NCBI GenBank assembly: GCA_910585255.1
Contig: CAJUEI010000244.1
Location: 1 to 5,117 of the forward strand
Length of the DNA stretch: 5,117 nt
Reading direction: 5' to 3'
Source of the DNA: an uncultured Lachnospiraceae bacterium
GTDB taxonomy: Bacteria; Bacillota; Clostridia; Lachnospirales; Lachnospiraceae
Positions within the stretch are counted from its first letter, which is position 1. Each line of letters starts with the position of its first letter. The notes under the pieces were generated by a model. It saw only the letters and a program-made list of their open reading frames with translations, was not told the DNA's origin and searched no databases. The position numbers and the translations under genes were made by a program. Of this stretch, positions 1 to 4,965 are shown in pieces.

Positions 1-50
1 CCGCTTTCGCCTTGGCGGCTTAGAAGCGGGGGACTTCCTTGATGAGGTTA
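1..50 (+). repeat. Palindromic repeat, copy A (cut by window edge)
   Basis: These 50 bases are the reverse complement of 1919-1968 with two differences, both in the outer arm (GATGAGG here against AATAAGG in the other copy read on the minus strand). The copy contains the inner GC-rich hairpin (CCGCTT ... AAGCGG) and one outer arm ending in GAGGTTA. The rest of the element would lie left of the window. It has the same orientation as the degenerate copy at 274-324 and is opposite to the copy at 1919-2040. It is non-coding as far as I can see. Confidence 0.85.
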
Positions 51-216
51 AAATAATCCTTATTTTTTATTATATAACAAAATTCTAAAAATGAATAGTT
101 CTTTACTGATTTTTCCTATTACTCCAAAATCGAATAAGGAAGGTTCTTTCCCCTGCTCGCCGTACTGGGCATCCATCGGCTCTTCTGACCTATTTCCTTT
201 AAACACCCATGTACAT
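51..216. other. Intergenic stretch without a convincing gene
   Basis: I see no supported gene here. The minus strand carries a short open frame, 60-176, starting ATGGATGCC and giving 38 residues (begins MDAQYGEQGKEPSL, ends FRILLYNKK). Its acidic, mixed composition is a little protein-like, and the frame stays open upstream of the ATG. It lacks a good ribosome site (nearest purine-rich stretch AAAGGAAATAGG is too far away) and lies beyond the terminator at 217-261. A plus-strand frame at 91-279 runs through that terminator and looks spurious. The minus frame could be the tail of a decayed gene. Confidence 0.35.
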
Positions 217-261
217 AAAAAGCTGAAATCTGACAATAATATGCCAAATTTCAGCTTTTTT
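217..261 (-). terminator. Rho-independent terminator after xylB (bidirectional)
   Basis: The arms AAAAAGCTGAAAT (217-229) and ATTTCAGCTTTTT (248-260) pair perfectly over 13 bp around an 18-nt loop. Because the stem starts with A5 and ends with T5-6, it gives a U-tract in either direction. It lies about 60 nt past the xylB stop and most likely ends the minus-strand sugar transcript. It could also stop a plus-strand gene entering from the left. Confidence 0.8.
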
Positions 262-273
262 CCTAATCCATCT

Positions 274-324
274 CTGTAGTCAAAGGAAATTCGAAATCCG
301 CTCCGCTGCCTCCTTAATAGGTTA
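274..324 (+). repeat. Palindromic repeat, copy C (internally deleted)
   Basis: The copy begins CTGTAGTCAAA, identical to the outer end of the full copy (read from 2040 on the minus strand). It continues with a diverged version of the same tail (ATTCGAAATCCGCTCCGCT against ATTCGCAATCCGCTTCGCT). It then jumps straight to the outer arm TCCTTAATAGGTTA (full copy CCTTAATAAGGTTA), so the central hairpin is missing. It has the same orientation as copy A and the opposite to the full copy. Its final TTA (322-324) is the complement of the xylB stop codon TAA. Confidence 0.7.
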
Positions 325-1845
325 AAGTTCCTGCAAAGCCTTATACTGCTCTTTTAAAGCCGGATAAAGTTTCTGATAAATCCGATGATAAGCGGTATAT
401 TGCTCTGTATTTTCTGCAATAGGGGCACACTCTTTATCAATCTTAAGCACCTTGTCACAAGCTGCCTCTACACTTTCATAAATTCCGGTTCCGACTCCAG
501 CAAGAATAGCTACTCCCAATGCTGGTCCCTCTTTTGCTGTTACTGTCTTTACTTTACAGTTATACATATCTGCTAACATCTGACGCCAGATAGGACTTTT
601 TCCGCCTCCGCCGCAGGCCATCATTTCTTCTACTTCCACTCCCATTTCTTTTAAGATATCGTTGCAGTCTTTTAAAGAATAAGAAACCCCTTCCATCACG
701 GCACGAAGCATATCTTTTCTGGTATGAATAGCCGATAATCCAAAAAATACGCCACGGCAATCTGGATCTAAATGAGGAGTTCGTTCTCCCATTAAATACG
801 GCAGATAGAGCAGACGATTGCTTCCCACCGGTACTTCTGCTACATCTGCATTAATATAGTCATAGGCATCTGTTCCTTCCTGCTCTGCCAGCTTTATGTA
901 ATCCTGACAGAAGTTATCCCGAAACCACTTTAAAGAAAGCCCTGCTCCCTGTGTTACTCCCATTACATGCCATGCCCCTGGAACTGCACAGCAAAATGTA
1001 TGAACACGTCCTTTTTTATCGATTGTTACTTTGTTGCTGTGGGCAAATACTACCCCGCTTGTCCCGATTGTAGTAAATGCCCTGCCCTCTCTTACAATTC
1101 CGGTTCCTACCGCCGCAGCCGCATTATCACCTGCCCCTCCTACTACAGCAGTATGAACAGACAGTCCTGTCTTCTCTGCAATCTCCGGCAAAATTGTTCC
1201 TGTCACTTCCACTGATTCATAAACCTTTGCTAAAAGATTCTTATCGATCTCTAATTTCTCTAATACCTCATCCGACCAGCAGCGGTTTGGTACATCTAAT
1301 AACTGCATACCGGAAGCATCGGATACCTCCGTTGCAAATTCTCCAGTCAATACATAGCGTACATAATCCTTTGGCAATAAAATATGTCTGCACTTTGCAT
1401 AATTCTCTGGTTCATGATTCCGCACCCAAAGAATCTTAGAAGCGGTAAAACCTGTCAATGCCGGATTTGCTGTAATCTCAATTAAACGTTCTCTTCCGAC
1501 CTTTTCTGTTATCTCTTCACACTCTTTTGCCGTCCTCTGATCACACCAGATAATAGATGGACGAATGACTTCTCCTTCCTGATCCAGCATTACTAATCCG
1601 TGCATCTGTCCAGAAATTCCAAGTCCTTTAATTGCTTCTTTCTCTACACCAGATTCCTTTACTACTTTTGCAATTGTAGTAAGTGCTGCATCCTTCCAAT
1701 CCTCCGGTTTTTGCTCTGCCCACCCGTTCTGCGGCTGATACAGAGGATACTCCTGTGAAGCAGAAGCGATAATCTTTCCCTCCTCATCAAATAATACCGT
1801 TTTTGTTGCACTGGTTCCCAAGTCAATTCCTATCAAATACCTCAT
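322..1845 (-). CDS. xylB: Xylulokinase (FGGY-family sugar kinase)
   Basis: This is a cytoplasmic ATP-dependent kinase of the FGGY family, expected to phosphorylate D-xylulose to D-xylulose 5-phosphate for the pentose phosphate pathway. The 507 residues match the usual length of about 480-510. Seen in the sequence: the N-terminal phosphate loop DLGTSATK (8-15, with D8); GISGQMHG (76-83), the xylulokinase substrate-side signature; WCDQRT (100-105); the catalytic aspartate in GGAGDNAA (D240); GTSG (261-264); and the C-terminal ATP-domain motif ACGGGGKSPIWRQ (410-422). The ATG at 1845 follows AAGGAG (1852-1857) with 6 nt spacing, so the start is secure. It lies downstream of lacI, separated by a repeat, and I see no clear promoter of its own. 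The stop codon falls in the end of repeat copy C. Because the partner isomerase is not XylA, another ketopentose or ketohexose substrate within FGGY is possible. Confidence 0.93.
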   Translation of the reverse strand: MRYLIGIDLGTSATKTVLFDEEGKIIASASQEYPLYQPQNGWAEQKPEDWKDAALTTIAKVVKESGVEKEAIKGLGISGQMHGLVMLDQEGEVIRPSIIWCDQRTAKECEEITEKVGRERLIEITANPALTGFTASKILWVRNHEPENYAKCRHILLPKDYVRYVLTGEFATEVSDASGMQLLDVPNRCWSDEVLEKLEIDKNLLAKVYESVEVTGTILPEIAEKTGLSVHTAVVGGAGDNAAAAVGTGIVREGRAFTTIGTSGVVFAHSNKVTIDKKGRVHTFCCAVPGAWHVMGVTQGAGLSLKWFRDNFCQDYIKLAEQEGTDAYDYINADVAEVPVGSNRLLYLPYLMGERTPHLDPDCRGVFFGLSAIHTRKDMLRAVMEGVSYSLKDCNDILKEMGVEVEEMMACGGGGKSPIWRQMLADMYNCKVKTVTAKEGPALGVAILAGVGTGIYESVEAACDKVLKIDKECAPIAENTEQYTAYHRIYQKLYPALKEQYKALQEL

Positions 1846-1851
1846 GTTTCT

Positions 1852-1857
1852 CTCCTT
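1852..1857 (-). promoter_or_regulatory. Ribosome binding site of xylB
   Basis: AAGGAG on the minus strand lies six bases before the ATG at 1845, close to ideal. The 60 or so bases between this site and the repeat at 1919 are A/T-rich, and I find no convincing -35/-10 pair on the minus strand. The kinase is therefore probably translated from a transcript that starts further upstream. Confidence 0.75.
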
Positions 1858-1918
1858 TTCCTAATAATTTTTGACAACCTGTTTCTTTTTTATATCTTCA
1901 GACGTTCTTTCTATTTTT

Positions 1919-2040
1919 TAACCTTATTAAGGAAGTCCCCCGCTTCTAAGCCGCCAAGGCGAAAGCGGTGGGTTGGAACTTCCTTGATGAGGTTATGAGC
2001 AAGTAGCGAAGCGGATTGCGAATATCCGATTTGACTACAG
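1919..2040 (-). repeat. Palindromic repeat, copy B (full length)
   Basis: This is a non-coding element of about 122 bp between lacI and xylB. Its core, 1919-1995, is a large palindrome. Outer arms TAACCTTATTAAGGAAGT (1919-1936) and ACTTCCTTGATGAGGTTA (1978-1995) pair along all 18 positions if two G-T pairs are allowed. An inner stem pairs CCGCTT with AAGCGG, extended by CCC/GGG, with a small GCC/GGC tip. The tail, 1996-2040, holds a further small hairpin (ATCCG/CGGAT) and ends TTTGACTACAG, 17 bp from the lacI stop codon. The layout recalls the hairpin ends of IS200/IS605-type elements and the small non-autonomous elements derived from them. No transposase is present in the window, and that family link is inference. 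Confidence 0.8.
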
Positions 2041-2057
2041 AAAATTTCTTTATAATT

Positions 2058-3092
2058 TTATGGCAAATTTTCCGGCAGATTTTCTGGAATTAAAATATCA
2101 TTTGGCATAATATATTCATGCTGAGGGGCTTTATCCTTTACCAAATATTCTGTAGCCGTAAGAATTGCCTGATACCCCTGCATCCAGGGACGCTGACAAA
2201 TAATAGCCTTTATCAGCCCTCTGTGCATCCATTCCCTTGTTGTCTTTGTATCATCACTTGCAATCACAGCGATCTGTTCCATCCGACCGCTGTCTGCCAC
2301 TGCCTGACACACCCCTGCAGTACCAGCAGCAGCGATATAAATAGCAGAAATCTCTTTCTCCTGATCCAACACATGCTTGGTTTCCCGATATGCCTTTTTA
2401 TCATCATCGTTGGTCTCGATAATATCTTTTATCAAAAGCCCTGGATACTTTTTTTGGCAAAGCGAGCCAAATCCATGTACTCTCTGGTTATGTCCCAATG
2501 ATTTAATCGATCCAGTTGCAATTAAAATCTGTGCCTGTCCTCCCATCATTAACGCTGTCATTCCGGCGGCTGTTTCACCGCTTTTTATAAAATTTCCTCC
2601 TACATAAAACAGCCGTTCACTCTCTTCAATATCTGAATTTAAAGTAGCTACTGCAATCTTTGCCTCTTTCAGGTCATAAATTGCCTGCTGAATCCGCTCA
2701 TCATTGATGGCATGAAGTACTAAAAACTGCACTTCCTCTTTCATCTTCTGAATTATCGAAACCTGCAGTTCTACATCATACCCTTTCATCCTCTTTACTA
2801 TTACACGAATTCCAAAATCTGCAATTTCCTCTGCCGCCTGACGAATCCCCTCTTCCACCTGAAGGAAAAATTCATTTCCTTCCGAAATAAGCAGTACACC
2901 TATTACATAATTCTTCTTCCGTGCAGCCAGAGCCTTCCCCGCTGTATTAGGACGATAACCCATCTGCTTTGCCGTTTCACGTACCAAATCGTCAATTTCA
3001 GGCTTTACTTTCCCCCGATTATTCAACACTCTGTCTACGGTTCCTCTCGATACATGACATGCCTCTGCAATCTGTTTCATTGTTACTGCCAT
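2058..3092 (-). CDS. LacI-family transcriptional regulator
   Basis: This is a DNA-binding regulator of sugar use. The 344 residues fit the family norm of 330-345. Residues 4-24 form the helix-turn-helix (TMKQIAEACHVSRGTVDRVL), followed by the hinge region around NTAGKALAARKK (49-60). The rest is a two-lobed type-1 periplasmic-binding-protein-like sensor domain (from VIGVLL at 63 to DILIPE near 337). The recognition helix reads VSRGTVDRVLN rather than the common VSxxTVSRVLN, a variant expected to change operator preference. The ATG at 3092 has GGAGG at 3103-3107, 10 nt upstream. Placement between isomerase and kinase argues that it controls this cluster, with a sugar or sugar phosphate as likely ligand. 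Candidate sites are 4777-4790 and 3215-3227. The C-terminus ends in a small duplication, PENLPENLP. Repressor or activator role cannot be read from the sequence. Confidence 0.92.
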   Translation of the reverse strand: MAVTMKQIAEACHVSRGTVDRVLNNRGKVKPEIDDLVRETAKQMGYRPNTAGKALAARKKNYVIGVLLISEGNEFFLQVEEGIRQAAEEIADFGIRVIVKRMKGYDVELQVSIIQKMKEEVQFLVLHAINDERIQQAIYDLKEAKIAVATLNSDIEESERLFYVGGNFIKSGETAAGMTALMMGGQAQILIATGSIKSLGHNQRVHGFGSLCQKKYPGLLIKDIIETNDDDKKAYRETKHVLDQEKEISAIYIAAAGTAGVCQAVADSGRMEQIAVIASDDTKTTREWMHRGLIKAIICQRPWMQGYQAILTATEYLVKDKAPQHEYIMPNDILIPENLPENLP

Positions 3093-3102
3093 ATCCTCAT
3101 TT

Positions 3103-3107
3103 CCTCC
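3103..3107 (-). promoter_or_regulatory. Ribosome binding site of the lacI-type gene
   Basis: GGAGG on the minus strand lies 10 bases before the ATG at 3092. The spacing is slightly long but acceptable. The nearer ATG inside GGAAATGAGG is out of frame. The in-frame ATG four codons further into the gene has no better site, which supports the start at 3092. Confidence 0.65.
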
Positions 3108-3122
3108 ATTAGAGATTCATCT

Positions 3123-3182
3123 AAAAAGATGCTTTCTGCTCCCTGAAAACCATTCCTGTTTTCCCTTCAGCAGAAAGCATCT
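3123..3182 (-). terminator. Rho-independent terminator between isomerase and lacI
   Basis: On the minus strand, AGATGCTTTCTGCT (complement of 3169-3182) pairs perfectly over 14 bp with AGCAGAAAGCATCT (complement of 3127-3140) and is followed by a T-run (complement of 3123-3127). An inner stem (GAAAAC/GTTTTC, 3145-3150 with 3158-3163) prolongs the hairpin. It starts about 45 nt after the isomerase stop. It should end or strongly reduce isomerase transcripts before lacI and xylB, giving more isomerase than regulator and kinase. Confidence 0.85.
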
Positions 3183-3193
3183 ATTATAGCAAA
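3183..3193 (-). promoter_or_regulatory. Putative extended -10 promoter for the lacI-type gene
   Basis: The minus strand reads TTTGCTATAAT, a perfect TATAAT (3183-3188) preceded by the TGn of an extended -10 element. No good -35 is found 16-18 bp upstream, which extended -10 promoters can tolerate. A second TATAAT lies at 3208-3213, and both are preceded by TTTGCTA. The predicted start near 3176 falls inside the first arm of the terminator hairpin, so transcripts made here would lack a full stem. Confidence 0.5.
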
Positions 3194-3214
3194 CACTCCA
3201 AACTTTTATTATAT

Positions 3215-3227
3215 AGCAAAGATTGCT
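3215..3227. promoter_or_regulatory. Inverted repeat AGCAA-AGA-TTGCT, possible operator
   Basis: This is a perfect 5-bp inverted repeat with a 3-bp centre, directly after the isomerase stop codon and just upstream of the two TATAAT boxes. The position would suit a regulator site controlling lacI expression. It does not resemble the CG-centred palindrome at 4777-4790, so the two are unlikely to be bound by the same protein in the same way. A chance palindrome is possible. Confidence 0.3.
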
Positions 3228-4697
3228 CTATGCATAAGGATTCTCAGTCTTATACATCATTCCCTTAGGCTGGTTAAATCCAATCTCTTCTACTCCAAGA
3301 TACTTAAATACTTCAAAAATAGTCTTTCCAAAGTGCCCGAAAGCCACTGCTCCATGATGAGGATAATTCTTTTCTACCAGCACATGACGATAGAACCGAC
3401 CCATCTCAGGAATAGCAAATATTCCAATCGCACCAAAGGAACGTGTTCGTACATCTAATACTTCTCCTTCTGCTACATAGGCACGAAGCTGTGCATCAGC
3501 CGTACTTTGCAGACGGAAGAATGTGATATCTCCAGGAATAATATCTCCTTCCAAAGTACCATTTGTCACTTCTACCGGAAGACTTCTTGCCATAATCATC
3601 TGATATTTCATTTCGCAGGAAACCAATTTCCCAGAGGCAGTATTGCCACAGTGGAATCCCATAAAGGTATCCCGCAGTGTATAATTCGTCTTTCCCTTAA
3701 TCTCTGCATCAAACATATCAGCCGGTACAGTATTGTTAATATCCAGTAAAGTAACCGTATCCAGACTGACACAAGTTCCGATAAATTCACTTAATGCACC
3801 ATAGATATCTACTTCACAGGATACCGGAATTCCCTGTGCGGTTAAACGGCTGTTGACATAGCAAGGAACAAATCCAAATTGTGTCTGAAATGCCGGCCAG
3901 CACTTTCCTGCAATCGCTACAAATTCTCTTGAGCCTCTATGTCCTTCTACCCAATCTAACAATGTCAGTTCATATTGAGCTAACTTAGAAAGAATCTCCG
4001 GCTTTTTATTTCCAGCACCAAGTTCTTCTTCCATCTCTTTTACAATACCAGGGATTCTCTCGTCTCCTGCATGATTATGAAAAGATTCAAATAAATCTAA
4101 TTCCGAATTTTCTTCAATCTCTACCCCTACATTATATAACTGCTTAATCGGTGCATTACATGCAATAAAGTCCTGAGGACGTGGACCAAAGCTGATTATC
4201 TTTAAATTATTTAAACCGATTATAGTTCTTGCAATCGGCAGAAATTCATTCATCATATCCGCACACTCTGCAGGAGTTCCTACCGGATATTCTGGAATAT
4301 AAGCATGTAAGCCACGGAGTTTTAAGTTATAGCTGCAGTTAAGCATCCCACAATAGGCATCCCCTCTGCCCCCTAATAAGTTATCTCCGCTCTCCTCTGC
4401 TGCTGCCATATACATAACCGGTCCATCAAAATATTTTGCCATTAAGGTCTCTGGTGTCTCCGGTCCAAAGTTCCCTAAATATACTACTAATGCATTGCAT
4501 CCGGCTTCCTTTACTTCTGCCAAAGCTTTTTTCATATGAATTTCATTCTCTACAACAGTCGGACACTCATAAATTTCTCCGTACTTTTCTTTATAATTTT
4601 CCACTACCTTTATTCTTCTGCTCTCGGATAAGGTCATTGGAAAACAATTTCTGCTTACTGCTACAATTCCTAATTTTACCTCTGGAATATTCTTCAT
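3228..4697 (-). CDS. L-fucose/L-arabinose isomerase-family protein
   Basis: This is a cytoplasmic aldose-ketose isomerase of the FucI/AraA superfamily, which uses a divalent metal (normally manganese) to convert an aldose to a ketose. The 489 residues are nearer to AraA (about 500) than to E. coli FucI (about 590). Candidate metal ligands are E295 in SCEVDIYG, D319 in LLDINNT and H448 in PHHGAVAFGHFG. The E-to-D spacing of 24 equals that of FucI (E337, D361), and the final histidine fits FucI H528. H349 in GFHCGN is another conserved-looking residue. N-terminal (from LGIVAVSRNCFP) and middle domains are complete. The ATG at 4697 follows AGGAGG (4708-4713) with 10 nt spacing. It is first in the cluster behind a consensus promoter, ahead of a LacI regulator and xylB. 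The substrate is unknown: L-fucose, D-arabinose, L-arabinose or a xylulose-yielding sugar are possible, so I give no gene symbol. Confidence 0.88.
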   Translation of the reverse strand: MKNIPEVKLGIVAVSRNCFPMTLSESRRIKVVENYKEKYGEIYECPTVVENEIHMKKALAEVKEAGCNALVVYLGNFGPETPETLMAKYFDGPVMYMAAAEESGDNLLGGRGDAYCGMLNCSYNLKLRGLHAYIPEYPVGTPAECADMMNEFLPIARTIIGLNNLKIISFGPRPQDFIACNAPIKQLYNVGVEIEENSELDLFESFHNHAGDERIPGIVKEMEEELGAGNKKPEILSKLAQYELTLLDWVEGHRGSREFVAIAGKCWPAFQTQFGFVPCYVNSRLTAQGIPVSCEVDIYGALSEFIGTCVSLDTVTLLDINNTVPADMFDAEIKGKTNYTLRDTFMGFHCGNTASGKLVSCEMKYQMIMARSLPVEVTNGTLEGDIIPGDITFFRLQSTADAQLRAYVAEGEVLDVRTRSFGAIGIFAIPEMGRFYRHVLVEKNYPHHGAVAFGHFGKTIFEVFKYLGVEEIGFNQPKGMMYKTENPYA

Positions 4698-4707
4698 TCT
4701 ATTATAT

Positions 4708-4713
4708 CCTCCT
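4708..4713 (-). promoter_or_regulatory. Ribosome binding site of the isomerase gene
   Basis: AGGAGG on the minus strand lies 10 bases before the ATG at 4697. It sits at the end of an untranslated leader of about 98 nt, measured from the predicted transcription start near 4795. Apart from the operator palindrome at its beginning, I see no riboswitch-like structure in the leader. Confidence 0.7.
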
Positions 4714-4776
4714 TTTTCTATGCTGCAGTTTTTGTCTTTTATTCTCTGCCGCCGCTCTATCAGTTAGCCCTTTTTG

Positions 4777-4790
4777 TGTGCTCGTGCACA
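4777..4790. promoter_or_regulatory. LacI-type operator in the isomerase promoter
   Basis: TGTGCTCGTGCACA is a 14-bp palindrome with arms TGTGC/GCACA around a central CG, the usual design of LacI/GalR-family operators. It covers about +6 to +19 relative to the predicted start, where a bound repressor would block transcription. The adjacent lacI-type gene is the obvious candidate. It matches the CcpA cre consensus only at the outer TG/CA and the centre, so catabolite control through this site is less likely. Confidence 0.6.
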
Positions 4791-4801
4791 TTTCTAAAGC
4801 T

Positions 4802-4830
4802 ATTATAAGAATAAATCGAACCCTTGTCAA
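4802..4830 (-). promoter_or_regulatory. Consensus sigma-A promoter of the sugar cluster
   Basis: On the minus strand, TTGACA (4825-4830) and TATAAT (4802-4807) are separated by exactly 17 bp, a perfect match to the vegetative consensus. A/T tracts just upstream (4840-4863) could act as an UP element. Transcription should begin near 4795. So strong a promoter normally needs repression, which fits the operator at 4777-4790. Confidence 0.9.
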
Positions 4831-4840
4831 CTGTTTTCAG

Positions 4841-4868
4841 AAAAAAGTTCTATAAAATTTTTATGGAA
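4841..4868 (-). terminator. Possible weak terminator of the upstream gene
   Basis: On the minus strand, TTCCATAAA and TTTATAGAA can pair (one mismatch) around a short A/T loop and are followed by C and six T. The stem is almost entirely A-T, so termination would be weak. Its place between the methyltransferase-like gene and the sugar promoter is right for a terminator. It could equally be only A/T-rich promoter-upstream DNA. Confidence 0.3.
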
Positions 4869-4937
4869 TTCCAGTCTTTTCTTTTTTTAGCAGCTTGTCT
4901 ATACTATTTATACGATCTATACTATCTTTAATCTAAA

Positions 4938-4965
4938 CTTTCTTCTTTCTTCTTTCTTATTTCTT
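4938..4965. repeat. Purine/pyrimidine short repeat tract
   Basis: A run of CTTT and TTCTTTC-like units, all pyrimidine on the plus strand apart from one A (A4959), overlaps the last codons and stop of the upstream gene. On the minus strand it reads as GAAAGAA repeats. Such low-complexity tracts arise by slippage. I see no further function. Confidence 0.5.

Noticed and set aside
91..279. 62-residue plus-strand open frame
   Set aside because: It has no ribosome site and low-complexity composition, and it runs straight through the terminator hairpin at 217-261.
967..1439. Long plus-strand open frames opposite xylB
   Set aside because: They are rich in Ser, Pro, Leu and Cys as expected of antisense frames, without start signals, and xylB on the other strand is clearly the gene.
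1871..1898. Plus-strand TTGACA with TATCTT 16 bp later
   Set aside because: It points away from xylB into the repeat and lacI antisense strand, the -10 is imperfect, and no plus-strand gene follows. Chance in A/T-rich DNA is the simpler explanation.
1919..1995. Repeat core read as a rho-independent terminator of lacI
   Set aside because: On the minus strand the hairpin is followed by A residues, not T, and on the plus strand by TGAGC, so neither direction has a U-tract.
4777..4790. Palindrome read as a CcpA cre site
   Set aside because: Only the outer TG/CA and central CG agree; the inner A/T positions of the cre consensus are G/C here.
4436..4855. 139-residue plus-strand open frame
   Set aside because: It overlaps the isomerase start and its consensus promoter in antisense, and its Phe/Leu/Ser-rich composition reflects A/T-rich DNA rather than a protein.
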